From Chrysochromulina tobinii (Eukaryota; Haptophyta; Prymnesiales; Chrysochromulinaceae), in the NCBI GenBank assembly GCA_001275005.1, contig JWZX01002876.1, forward strand, positions 1-39,371: a DNA stretch of 39,371 nt, given 5' to 3'. This document shows positions 27,364 to 36,314 of this stretch, piece after piece. The translations under genes and the position numbers were made by a program. Below the pieces are notes generated by a model. The model saw nothing but the letters and a program-made list of their open reading frames with translations. It did no database searches and was not told where the DNA came from. Within the stretch, counting starts at the first letter, position 1. Each line of letters opens with the position of its first letter.

Positions 27364-27915
27364 CGCCGTGCACGTGAGGCCGTGTGTGCCTCCGCAACAA
27401 CGACGGGCCCTCCGACTGCGACTCTCTCGCGACCGTCGCGCAAGGGCCAAGGCCGCCGCAAGCTCGTGCATCCGGTCACGCCGGGTGTGCCCCGGGAAGT
27501 GCGTCGCCCGGTGATCCTTAAATTCGCTTTTACGTTGGTCTGACACAGCGTCGTATGCTTACATCCCCACGTGTACAAACTTCACAATGCGGGCACGGCG
27601 AGTCAGCATCATGCAAACGGTCTCTGGAGCACTGTCGCCCTGAGAGAGTTCAGTCCAAGCTAAAACCGTGCCAAAGCCCTGCTGCTCGCCATCGTGAGCG
27701 ACGCGGTGGCGTCTCGAGCAAGTTGCAGAAGGCTTGGTGATCCTGGGCCTGCGCACGGCAAACGAAACGCGACTTGTCAGGACCGAGCCTCCGCAGCGGG
27801 GCACTGCAGTCGGGGGGGACCGTTCGACGATCGCGTCGTCGATGGGGGGGGGGAGGGATGAAGGGGGGGGGCGCACCCGTCGTGGCCGTTGAAAAGAGTG
27901 CTCGGCGCAACCGAT
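27364..27915. other. Intergenic region with poly-G runs
   Basis: These 552 bases lie between convergent genes. From about 27811 to 27872 the plus strand has runs of seven to eleven G, capable of forming G-quadruplexes and prone to sequencing error. I see no gene. Confidence 0.5.
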
Positions 27916-28302
27916 CTACTTCAGCTTCTTCTTGAGCCGGAGCTGGTTCGTGTGGCCACAGACCTTCTTGCGGCAGTTCGTGGCACGCGGCGGCAGGCGA
28001 GCGTAGCAGATGCGGCACACCTTCTTGTCGCAGTTGTACTTCTTCGCGAGCTGGATGAGCGAGGGCTCAATCACACCACCGACCATGCGCGGCAGCATGT
28101 GGACCGTCGCGCCCGCAGTCACACGGGCATCCGCGAGCGGCGCCTCGAGATCAAGCTGCTTGCCCTCGAAGACCAGGCGGACCGCATCGCACGGCACGCC
28201 AGCCTTCAGGCAGAGCGCCGCGCACACATCGGCACCGGTCGCGCACGCCGAGACGTCGACCGCGAGTGTCGCGCCGTCAAAGCCCCTCGCCAGAAGCTGC
28301 AT
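27916..28302 (-). CDS. RPL40: Ribosomal protein eL40 fused to a highly divergent ubiquitin-like moiety
   Basis: This encodes 128 residues from ATG 28300-28302 to TAG 27916-27918. It is exactly 76 ubiquitin-length residues ending in Gly-Gly plus 52 residues of eL40, the standard size of the Ub-eL40 precursor. The eL40 part is well conserved ([16 protein letters not shown]4 zinc-binding cysteines, [11 protein letters not shown]). The ubiquitin part is not. It keeps R42, G47-K48-Q49-L50, H68 and the final GG, but K6 becomes R, K11 A, K27 C, K29 A and K63 A; I44 becomes V, and the C-terminal LRLRGG becomes LPRMVGG. Of the seven ubiquitin lysines only 33 and 48 remain. It therefore cannot be ordinary ubiquitin and probably acts as a cleavable folding partner for eL40, as FUBI does for eS30. 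The gene is convergent with the MAP67-like gene and divergent from the glycosyltransferase-like gene. Confidence 0.93.
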   Translation of the reverse strand: MQLLARGFDGATLAVDVSACATGADVCAALCLKAGVPCDAVRLVFEGKQLDLEAPLADARVTAGATVHMLPRMVGGVIEPSLIQLAKKYNCDKKVCRICYARLPPRATNCRKKVCGHTNQLRLKKKLK

Positions 28303-28573
28303 CGAGGTTCAGTCGTAGACGGCGATCAGGACGACCACGGGGCCTGAGTTCGTGAACCCTTCCTCTTCCATTTCCTATTCACACACAGAGAAACATCCAA
28401 CCGAAACGTGCGATTCGGAAACGACGCGAGCTCTTGCCTTCGTCCCTGCAAATGGCCTGCAAATTCATTGTAAGACCTGCATGCATTTGTTTGCTGCCGG
28501 ACAGGCCAATTGATCTCGGAAAAGCTCCGCCCCCGGCACAACCCAGGGCCTCACCTGATATCCTCTGTGGGAC

Positions 28574-29968
28574 ATGCACACGCGCGGCCGCTGCACGCGC
28601 TTGGGCTTCCAGGCGCACAGCGAGCTCGCCGGCCCCAATTGTACGCGCGTCGTCGCACAAAGCTCTGGCCCGTCGGTGCCAGTCAGCTCCGCCGCCGACA
28701 TCATCGTGGCGGGTTGCGCCAAGAATCTCGCGCACCACAAGGCACCCTTTGTGTGGCTGCTCGGACGCACGTTGCAATTCGCCACGACCTTGATTGTCTA
28801 CGAAGACGGCAGCACCGATGCCACCCGCGCAAGCCTCCTCCAATTCGCCGCCACGTCCCGCCAGCCCGCCAACACACCAACGACCATCCGCTTCATATTT
28901 GCGGACGCCATCGGCGCCTTCTTTGACGGCGACGACAAGCGCGAGCGCAAGCTGGCGCTGTGCCGGCACACGCTGCTGCACGAGGCGCTCGAGCAGTCGC
29001 GCGCTTCCGGCTCGCTCGGCATCGGAAGTGCCTTCTTGGTCGCGCTCGACCTCGATTGCACCCCGCCACAGCTCGAGAGCATCCGCGCCGCGGTGGCGAG
29101 GATGCTGCCGCCGTGGCTCATGACCAACGTGGCAGACGGCTCATCAGACGGCTCACGGTCGCAGCACGGCCAGCAGCATGATGGTCGTCGAGGCTCCTCC
29201 TCCTCAGCGTCGGCCGAGTTCCGAGTTGCTGACGCGACCGCCGCCACCGCTGATGACGACGACGATGTGCTGGTGGAGGCGGCCCTACCTGCCTCGGTAG
29301 CGGCGCCGCCGTATGCGTGGGACGCATGGGACGTGCTCAGCGCAGGGCCGGCCGTAGGAGCCGATTACTACGACCACAGTGCCCTGCGTGCGCCCGTGCT
29401 GAGCCCACACTTTGCGTTCGATTGCTGGTACGACCTGCGCAACGTGGTCAGGTACGGCAATTGCGTCGAGCATCAACTGACGCTGGCGGTGGGCGCGCCG
29501 ATCGTGCCAGTCGAGAGCGCGTTCAACGGACTGGCCGTGTACCGGCTCGCCGCGATCGCGCGCTCTGGCTGCGGCTACGTTCCGTACTACCGCATCACGC
29601 CCCACAGCCACATCCAGCCGGTGGTGGTGCGAGGCGCATGTGAGCATGTAGCCTTCCATCTGTGCCTGCGCCGCGCGCGGCTGCGGCTGGGCATCGATTC
29701 ATCGCTTCCTACAGGCTGTTGGGCCGGCTGGCGCTCGAAGCGTGTCGTGCCCCTCATGCGTGTGCACGTCGGCGCCAATGGCACGCTCGAGCGCACCTTC
29801 AATCCGAATTCGCCCAAGTCGACAACGCGTCTGCTCAACATGTCTTCACGTATGCGCACGCTGCACGCCAATTTGCTCAAGCGCGCCGTGACGGAAACGA
29901 TCCAAGCGAAAGAGCGCGCCACGAGCGCGGCCAGGCTGTGGGGTCGGAGCCCGGATGCTGACATGTGA
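28574..29968 (+). CDS. Glycosyltransferase-like protein
   Basis: This encodes 464 residues from ATG 28574 to TGA 29966-29968. ADIIVAGCAKN (41-51), LIVYEDGSTDATR (about 73-85) and FLVALDLDC (about 154-162) form the strand, donor-binding turn and DxD order of a GT-A glycosyltransferase. Downstream are DAWDVLS, HFAFDCWYDLRNVVRYGN and VESAFNGLAVYRL, a pattern resembling CAP59-like or GT2-related families. A Ser/Asp-rich insert (about 195-235) interrupts the core. No signal anchor is seen at the start; an upstream exon is possible. Substrates are unknown. It is one of three glycosyltransferase-like genes in the window, but not closely similar to the one at 9.6-10.9 kb. Confidence 0.7.
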   Translation: MHTRGRCTRLGFQAHSELAGPNCTRVVAQSSGPSVPVSSAADIIVAGCAKNLAHHKAPFVWLLGRTLQFATTLIVYEDGSTDATRASLLQFAATSRQPANTPTTIRFIFADAIGAFFDGDDKRERKLALCRHTLLHEALEQSRASGSLGIGSAFLVALDLDCTPPQLESIRAAVARMLPPWLMTNVADGSSDGSRSQHGQQHDGRRGSSSSASAEFRVADATAATADDDDDVLVEAALPASVAAPPYAWDAWDVLSAGPAVGADYYDHSALRAPVLSPHFAFDCWYDLRNVVRYGNCVEHQLTLAVGAPIVPVESAFNGLAVYRLAAIARSGCGYVPYYRITPHSHIQPVVVRGACEHVAFHLCLRRARLRLGIDSSLPTGCWAGWRSKRVVPLMRVHVGANGTLERTFNPNSPKSTTRLLNMSSRMRTLHANLLKRAVTETIQAKERATSAARLWGRSPDADM

Positions 29969-30227
29969 GGGCGAGAGTCTGGGCCAGGGTAGATTGACAC
30001 AAGAATGGACACAAAAGAAATATTCGTTTTTTTGCCGCATTAGTGTCTGTGTGATCGCCTCTCACGCACGCCTTTTCGGGGCTTGTGGGTGTGTGTGTGG
30101 CCGAGAGGGCCCTGGGATGAATCGAACGAACGAAACGAAGACTAGTATTGTAACGACAACTCCAACTGCCGCTATCACGCCTAGAACTTGTTTGTGCGCC
30201 CGCCACAAGAAAAGATCTTCGCACAAC

Positions 30228-32984
30228 ATGGAAGGCCCTGGTGCCCGCTCCTGTAGCATCGACAGCGGGGACTTTGTGCTTCGACCCGGAGCGAACAATG
30301 CAGAACAGAGCTTCCGAGCAGACCATACCCTGGATGCCCTCATCCCTCCGGAGGAGGCGCCCATGAGGGAACTCTCCCTGGATGCGAGCATTTTCCGAAC
30401 GTCCTACTTCCTGCACGTGCTCACCGATGCGACGTCATCGATCTCCTTCCTCGTGTTCGTCACGTACAACGTCGGGTATGGCACCTTGCCGCACGGCATG
30501 TCACCGGAGCAAACCCCGATGTGCCCCGGATCACTCATCTGGTTGTTGACTTGCTTCATCATCCCCATCATCCTTGCGGTTCGCGTCGCCGTGCGCACCA
30601 TGCTGCACTTTAGATGGATCGGCAGCGTCGACGAGATCGAGCGCGCCTCGTTCGTCGGCTCCGACGTGATGATGTACGGCTACGTGCTCTCGGCGGTGCT
30701 CACCGGATGGGTCCCCGTTTTCTTCCCCCCAGAGGACTCGTGCAGCGCCGACGACTTTTTCCAGTGGTATCAGCACATCTTCGCGGTGCTCGCGCCTTTA
30801 TTTTCGTTGATCGAGGGCGCGCAGCTGATGGGTCTGCGCAAATCGATGAATTCAATCCTTGTGGTCAGCGTGATCGGGCAGCTGCACTTCCTCCTCTTCA
30901 ACGTGATGTTCGCGAACTCACTCGCGCGCCAGCTGCCCCCCGAGCGGCAGGCAACGCAGAGCCGGCTGCTCGCCATCTACCAGCTCTTCCAACATTTCGG
31001 CTTCTGCGCGGGGATTTGCTTTGGGCACATTCACTCGCGGCTGATGCGCCAGCTACTTGAGGAGCGCCAGATAGCTGCCGAGCGCAACTGCCGCCTCGAA
31101 CAAATCCAGTGCGAGAAGCAACGCATTGAGCTAGATCGGCAGCTCTTGTGCCATCGATTTGAGCGCGCGCTGGCCGCTCAAACCGCCGGCGAGGGACGCA
31201 AGTCGCCGAGCGACTCCATGCTGTCGCTGTCTGAGGCCCCGGGAAGTACATATTCCGACCCGTCAGCGCCGACCAGAGAAAACACGAGGGGGGGGGGCAT
31301 TGCACCGCCGGGAGAGACGGCAGCGCCGGCGCTCGCAGAAAGCTCCGGCGCGGCGCAGGTGACGGCGGTGGAGGTCGCACATGCGCCCGCCACGTTCGCC
31401 CGCTTGTCTACGGCCGTAGCGCCGCCCGTGGAGGAGGAGGAGGAGTTGGACGACCCAGGCGAGTTGATCGTAGGCGAGCTGGCCGTTCTGCCCCTGGGCG
31501 TGCGGCTGCCGACTGCAGGGCTCTCTGAGAAGCTGTTCAAGGTGTTCACTGGGCCGGGCTCCTCTGCCGGCTGGACAGACCTGAGCTGTGCGATCCGCGG
31601 AGCACATGAGCATATGGAGGAGGAGAACGAGGAGATCGACGAGATCGACGAGATCGACGAGATCCACCAGCTGGCTAGCAAGGCCACGACGGCTGATGAT
31701 GGCGGTCGGCTGAGTCTGTCGCCCACCTCCAACGCACGCCTGAGTCTGTCGCCCACCCCCATCGGCGAGGACGGCGGCGAGGCGGTGGGCCATCGTTCGT
31801 ACATCGACGGCGAGTTGGCGGGCATGGGGGAGGGGAAGGAGTGGGACGGCCGCTTCCCACAGGTGTCATACCACAGCATTGGGGACGAGACCGCGGATTA
31901 CGGGGTGAGAAGCGACCAGATGGCCTCGAGGCAGGTATTTGCGCCCCTATCCAGGCATGAGGCGGTTCGCGTCGCTGAGCGCTATGCAAAGCCAGCAGCT
32001 CTGGCCGAGTACGGTGAGCTGGCTGCAGCGCTGCCGGCTGGGATGGAACGCCGAGTCGAGCTCTCTGATGGAAGGAGATCTGACCTCACTGATGGAAGGA
32101 GATCTGACCTCACTGATGGAAGGAGATCTGACCTCACTGATGGAAGGAGATCTGACCTCTCTGATGGAAGGAGATCTGACCTCTCTGATGGGACGGAGCG
32201 CCGAGTCGAGCTCGCTGATGGGATGGAACGCCGCCCACAAACGAGCAAGCTCGTGCACGCGAAGCCGCCGCCGCCGCCGATGCTATCGCTCGCGGGCGGT
32301 GAGGATGGCTCGGGGATGTCAGCACAAGGGGGGGTGCAGATGACGGCGGCTGCAAAGCGCCGTCTCAAGCGTGAGAATGCCGCCGCGCGTGAGAAGATGG
32401 TGATGCAGATGGCGCTCAACTCGGCGCATTCCTCGCTCGCGATGGTAAAACTCGGCGCTGATCTCGCCACCGTCGGTGGAGGGGGGTATATGTGTGGTGG
32501 TGGGATGCATATGGGCGGTGGTGGGATGCATATGGGCGGCGGCGGGAGCGGGATGCACATGGGCGGCGGAGTAGGGCACATGGGTCGTGGTGGGATGCAT
32601 ATGGGCGGTGGCGGGAGCGGGATGCACATGGGCGGTGGAGTAGGGCACATGGGTGGTGGTGGGATGCATATGGGCGGTGGTGGGATGCATATGGGCGGCG
32701 GCGGGAGCGGGATGCATATGGGCGGAGGAGGAGGGCACATGGGCGGTGGTGGGATGCGCATGAACGGTGGTGGGGGGAACATGGGACCGCCCATGGCAGC
32801 AGGACCGCCTGGGAGTGCACCGTATGCTCCGCAGTGCGTCGACCCGATGGTGTCGGTGGTCAGCCCAGCGTATGCCTACGGTGCGGCCCCACCCATGCCT
32901 CACTATGGCGCAGCGCCCAATCAGCTGAGGCACCGCATGCCCCCTAACATGCGCATGCCCTCGCAATCCATGTCGCATTCGTGA
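30228..32984 (+). CDS. Six-helix membrane protein with coiled coil and Gly/Met/His-repeat tail
   Basis: This encodes 918 residues from ATG 30228 to TGA 32982-32984. The frame is open further upstream, with an in-frame ATG at 30117, but codons there lose the strong G/C bias at third positions, so I treat that part as leader. Six hydrophobic helices lie near 57-82, 101-122, 145-166, 181-201, 208-231 and 246-268. An amphipathic coiled coil (about 270-315) follows. The cytosolic part is long and low-complexity: acidic EIDEID repeats near 470, a tandem GRRSDLTD repeat (about 613-655), then a tail of repeated GGGGMHM units (about 750-855). The six-helix plus coiled-coil layout resembles the sensor half of membrane signalling proteins, but no catalytic domain follows. 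Met/His clusters may bind copper or other soft metals; that is inference. Confidence 0.7.
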   Translation: MEGPGARSCSIDSGDFVLRPGANNAEQSFRADHTLDALIPPEEAPMRELSLDASIFRTSYFLHVLTDATSSISFLVFVTYNVGYGTLPHGMSPEQTPMCPGSLIWLLTCFIIPIILAVRVAVRTMLHFRWIGSVDEIERASFVGSDVMMYGYVLSAVLTGWVPVFFPPEDSCSADDFFQWYQHIFAVLAPLFSLIEGAQLMGLRKSMNSILVVSVIGQLHFLLFNVMFANSLARQLPPERQATQSRLLAIYQLFQHFGFCAGICFGHIHSRLMRQLLEERQIAAERNCRLEQIQCEKQRIELDRQLLCHRFERALAAQTAGEGRKSPSDSMLSLSEAPGSTYSDPSAPTRENTRGGGIAPPGETAAPALAESSGAAQVTAVEVAHAPATFARLSTAVAPPVEEEEELDDPGELIVGELAVLPLGVRLPTAGLSEKLFKVFTGPGSSAGWTDLSCAIRGAHEHMEEENEEIDEIDEIDEIHQLASKATTADDGGRLSLSPTSNARLSLSPTPIGEDGGEAVGHRSYIDGELAGMGEGKEWDGRFPQVSYHSIGDETADYGVRSDQMASRQVFAPLSRHEAVRVAERYAKPAALAEYGELAAALPAGMERRVELSDGRRSDLTDGRRSDLTDGRRSDLTDGRRSDLSDGRRSDLSDGTERRVELADGMERRPQTSKLVHAKPPPPPMLSLAGGEDGSGMSAQGGVQMTAAAKRRLKRENAAAREKMVMQMALNSAHSSLAMVKLGADLATVGGGGYMCGGGMHMGGGGMHMGGGGSGMHMGGGVGHMGRGGMHMGGGGSGMHMGGGVGHMGGGGMHMGGGGMHMGGGGSGMHMGGGGGHMGGGGMRMNGGGGNMGPPMAAGPPGSAPYAPQCVDPMVSVVSPAYAYGAAPPMPHYGAAPNQLRHRMPPNMRMPSQSMSHS
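32067..32190 (+). repeat. 24-bp coding minisatellite
   Basis: Five units of 24 bp (GATGGAAGGAGATCTGACCT plus four bases) begin at 32067, 32091, 32115, 32139 and 32163, nearly identical, then a partial unit. Each encodes eight residues, DGRRSDLT or DGRRSDLS. The near-identity points to recent expansion. Imperfect copies of the flanking GAACGCCGAGTCGAGCTC lie on both sides. Confidence 0.92.
32475..32786 (+). repeat. Coding repeats of GGTGGGATGCATATGGGC type
   Basis: Alternating units built on GGTGGGATGCATATGGGC and GGGATGCACATGGGCGG encode GGGGMHM, GGSGMHM and GGGVGHM blocks. About 100 residues consist almost only of Gly, Met and His. Confidence 0.9.
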
Positions 32985-33533
32985 ACAGAAGATGGCAATA
33001 TCGCACGGCCTGTGTATACAGCCGTACTCGTGTTGTCCGTCACGTGCGTTCGCTTGTGCCGCGATCGGATGTGGCGGGGTGGGGCCAAGGTGCAAGCTAG
33101 GTGAGGTGAGTCGAGTGTCAGTGCCGCCTGCCGGCTGCGAGAGCGGCCACATACAACTTACAAGTGCCGCGTGCGCGCGCGTTCGAGGCGGTTCGTGACA
33201 GTGTGTGACGTATTCCACGACTCGACAGAGTTGAAGTAAAGAAATCTAATACGTATCTTCTACGCAGCGTTGAGGCTTGAGCGTACACTATTCCGCGATT
33301 ATCTTGATATCTTCTACGTAGTATGACACACTACGTACGGAGTTTTCGTAAAAACTTAATACGAAAGCGAGAGCGGCTCGGTTTCGACGACGACGATCCC
33401 TCTGCCCAAATCCGCTCCGCGTAAATGATTTGCCACAATGCAAATATGCGGGAAGGTGTATAGGATGTGGCAGAACCAGCAACCAGGGGTGTGCTGGTGG
33501 GGCCATCTGCTTCGGTGACGAGCATCCCCCGCC
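32985..33533. other. Intergenic region between convergent genes
   Basis: These 549 bases hold no supported gene. Around 33240-33345 the sequence is AT-rich, with repeated words (ATCTTCTACG twice) and TACGTA palindromes. This is the point where overall GC falls towards the right end of the window. Confidence 0.5.
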
Positions 33534-34613
33534 TCATTTCGCAAACCATAAGTTGAGCTGCCTCGTGTGTGTGACGCAACGATTGAGCAGGCCATCGTAG
33601 TCCTTCACTCTCAGGATCCACTGCGGCCGCGAGAACCTCCCTACCCATCTGGCCATGCCAGGAGGTGGATGATTTTCGCTCACGAACAGGTACGGCTCAG
33701 TGAGATTGTGGCCTGCATCGCTCACGAGACCAATGCCTTCACAAGACGAGGTCATGGCTGAGAAGAAGTAGATTTCAGTGTATCGGCTGCCGAGGGAGCG
33801 GAATACGTTCAGCCCTTGCGCTGCGGACTTGCCAAAGGAGCGCCAGTCTAGCGGGTTCACCTCAACGTACATCTCAGGAAGATACGCAAATCCGTTGGTC
33901 TCTTTTCCTGGAAGCAGATCGAGGACCGCCTCGACAACGGAGACTTCGGCGCCATCGCAATCGATCTTGAGGTACGCTGGGCCCGCCTGATCCATCGCCG
34001 AAACAATCATCGACAATGGGATCCCCTGGGCCACCCAAGAACGGCCCTTACCCGTCTTTTGCCAATTCATGCCGCAGCCCTCCCCTGGCACTTGGAATGC
34101 CTGGTGTGTCTCCCCGACTCCCACGTTGTAGATTCTCCACCGAGCCGGGGCGCCATTGTACGTGTGGGTAAAGAGCATCTCATCGGCGCACCCTGGCTGG
34201 GGCTCGAAAGAGAGCACTTGGCTGTAGTTGCCGCTCAAGGCGACGAGCGAGAACAACCCTGCATTTGCACCGATGTCGATGAACGCGCCCGTCGCCCGCA
34301 TCGGTTTCAAAATCGAATATACGACCTGTGGCTCGTGCCAGCCACCCATCCAGAGAGCACCTTCGAGGGTGGGGACTACGCCATCACAATAGTTGTGGTT
34401 TAAGAGCCGATCGCCAAAGAATCGCTGGAGCGGTAAGCTCACTTTGCTGCAGCGGGCGTCTGTAATTGTCGACGCATCGACCACTTTAAACTGAACATGC
34501 TGTTGTAGTGTTGGCGATTCTCCGCTCTTTCTCGACAGCAGCCGTGGCACGGTCAGCGCATGTGGTTCTCCACTGCTCTTCGAGGCGTGCCGAGAGACGT
34601 TGACCTGATGCAT
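33534..34613 (-). CDS. FkbM-type SAM-dependent methyltransferase
   Basis: This encodes 359 residues from ATG 34611-34613 to TGA 33534-33536. Motif I for SAM binding is FIDIGANAGLFSLVAL (111-126), followed by VLSFEPQP (133-140), where the acidic residue contacts the ribose. The characteristic FkbM post-core segment is YLKIDCDGAEVSVVEA (214-229). FkbM enzymes O-methylate sugars or small molecules. The first 60 residues have no recognisable domain. Its start overlaps by 128 bp, in another frame, the end of the glycosyltransferase-like gene upstream on the same strand. The real start may therefore be an internal one, or the two may once have formed a single fusion. Acting together on glycans is plausible but not shown. 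Confidence 0.85.
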   Translation of the reverse strand: MHQVNVSRHASKSSGEPHALTVPRLLSRKSGESPTLQQHVQFKVVDASTITDARCSKVSLPLQRFFGDRLLNHNYCDGVVPTLEGALWMGGWHEPQVVYSILKPMRATGAFIDIGANAGLFSLVALSGNYSQVLSFEPQPGCADEMLFTHTYNGAPARWRIYNVGVGETHQAFQVPGEGCGMNWQKTGKGRSWVAQGIPLSMIVSAMDQAGPAYLKIDCDGAEVSVVEAVLDLLPGKETNGFAYLPEMYVEVNPLDWRSFGKSAAQGLNVFRSLGSRYTEIYFFSAMTSSCEGIGLVSDAGHNLTEPYLFVSENHPPPGMARWVGRFSRPQWILRVKDYDGLLNRCVTHTRQLNLWFAK

Positions 34614-35733
34614 GTAATTTGATGTAAGCCCATGTGATATGGCTAGCTTCCCGAATCAGTTTCTCCGCATCTTGTTGACAACGGCCAATGAAGTCAAAGC
34701 GCCAGCCTTGGATCCACGAGAAGAGTGGACTTTTGAGCAAGTGCAAACGTTGTTCGTGGGACAGAAATGAGGTATCGCTGTTATGCGCACATCCACCAAA
34801 CAGTGCTCTCGAGAGATCCAGATTCATTTGAAGACGCGGTTCCGAACCCAGGCTCATTTGATGAAGCACAGGTTCCAAGGCATCCGGCAAAACGACGGCC
34901 TCGGGTCGCCGCTCCGTGGGCGCAACGTGGAGCATGTATGCCGCATACATCGAGTATTCATTCGCCGGAATGGCAGCATAGATGTCCACGAAGCACTGTG
35001 TGGTGCACTTGTGCTCCGACTCGATGTACTTTATCATTGCCGCAAGGTCTTCGAGACTGTAAAACCAATAATCGGTGCTGCGATATGTGAATTCGTTATC
35101 CAACCCCTCTGGCGAAGGTCTTAATCCAACAACTCGGTGCGCACAACTTCCGTCGATCATGTGAATATTCGACCGTTGTGCAGTCTGGTGTGCCACCCAT
35201 GGATTGCTGACATTCATGACCACCATGCGAGGTTTCGAGATGGCGTCGCGGAAAATTCGGGCAAAGGAGAACGGGCGAAACGGCAGCGATTCAGCGTCGA
35301 GAATCCATCAGTGCGTCATGCCGAGGCTGTGAATCTCGAGTAGTCCAAATATCTTCTTCAGACCACCTATGCTTCGCCGCGCCGTGTTGCCTAGACCTGG
35401 ACTCACGATGCATTTGCGGCAAATCGCACAGGTGTGAGACATGTTGTGCATCCGCTCTCGAAATTTGGCCAATGACATCGTATAGCCCTTGCGTCGTAGC
35501 ACGTCTTCGTACGATAACAAGGTCAGCGAGTTTGCTGATTCTGTATAGTGCTGCTTGAATGCAGCGACTTCATTTGAGTCGCTGAGGATCGAAAAGAGGC
35601 GGACGCATTGCAGATCGTTCGCGTGACGCAGCGTCGCCTGCACGAGGCGGTCGAGCACCTCAAAGTGATTTGAATACGCCGGCCAGAGCACTCCCCAGCG
35701 CGGCGGGTCGGCACACGGCAAAGTGGGTAGCAT
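34486..35733 (-). pseudogene. Glycosyltransferase-like gene interrupted by an in-frame TGA
   Basis: The minus-strand frame from ATG 35731-35733 runs 416 codons to 34486 with one stop, TGA at 35308-35310 (codon 142). Both sides read as one protein. Before it are WGVLWPAYSNHFEVLDRLV and GLKKIFGLLEIHSLGMTH; after the stop comes WILDAESLPFRPFSFARIF, which looks like the acidic donor-binding motif of a glycosyltransferase, then a long domain ending in the FkbM overlap. The 81 bases between the stop and the next ATG (35226) are open, in frame and protein-like. A single substitution to TGA (for example from CGA or TGG) would explain it. Alternatives are assembly error or readthrough. No signal peptide is visible. 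The hairpin array lies directly upstream. Confidence 0.65.
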
Positions 35734-35892
35734 CGCGTCGCGGCGCTACCGTCGACCTCTTCCCTACGCACTGGGCCAGTAAGTGTGAATGAGCCGGTGT
35801 GAACTGTTCTTCCCTAACGAGTCTTGCGTGAGGGCTGAAGAAAAGGCCGGTCGAAAAGCAGTCAAGAGCGAAAATGAACGAGGTTAGTGCGT

Positions 35893-36314
35893 AACCCGGA
35901 CTTCTTTCCGGCACAAGTGCCCAACCCGGACTTGCTAACCCGGACTTAGCTAAGTCCGGGTTGGGCACTTGTGCCGGGGTCCCTAACCCGGACTTAGAGG
36001 TGTGAAGACCGGGTTGGGCACTTGTGCCGGGTGTCTAACCCGGACTTGGATATTTGAAAATTCAAATTGATCCGGGTTGGGCACTTGTGCCGGGGTTCTT
36101 AACCCGGACTTCGAGGTGTGAAGTCCGGGTTACGCACCTGTTTGTAGGTTCTAACCCGGATTTAGGCATAGCTGGGAAGTCCGGGTTACGCACCTTCAAC
36201 GTTATCTAAGTCCGGGTTAGGGCATTGTGCCGGATCTTTTCCCGCCCTCGTTTGGCTAAGTCCGGGTTAGGCACTTGGGACATGTGCCTAACCCGGACTT
36301 CGGAAGTCCGGGTT
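35893..36314. repeat. Array of AACCCGGACTT / AAGTCCGGGTT palindromic hairpins
   Basis: The 11-mer AACCCGGACTT occurs at 35893, 35923, 35937, 35985, 36037, 36101, 36153 (one mismatch) and 36290. Its reverse complement AAGTCCGGGTT occurs at 35952, 36005 (one mismatch), 36068 (diverged at its first bases), 36121, 36177, 36208, 36258 and 36304. Most reverse copies are followed by GGCACTTGTGCCGG-like sequence, itself a near palindrome. The basic period is about 52-64 bp. The segment 35937-35962 is a perfect 26-bp palindrome. At 36284-36320 a 17-bp stem closes on a 3-nt loop. Segments between forward and reverse copies vary (5-24 nt) and are often palindromic themselves (TTTGAAAATTCAAA). It is not a prokaryotic CRISPR. 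Its nature is unknown; transposon cluster, satellite, regulatory RNA and replication element are all possible. Confidence 0.92.

Noticed and set aside
27916-28302. Ordinary ubiquitin-eL40 gene
   Set aside because: The eL40 half fits, but the ubiquitin half differs at most surface lysines and at its tail, so it cannot supply normal ubiquitin.
35893-36314. A CRISPR array
   Set aside because: The conserved units alternate in orientation, the between-unit segments are short and often palindromic, there are no cas genes, and the context is eukaryotic.
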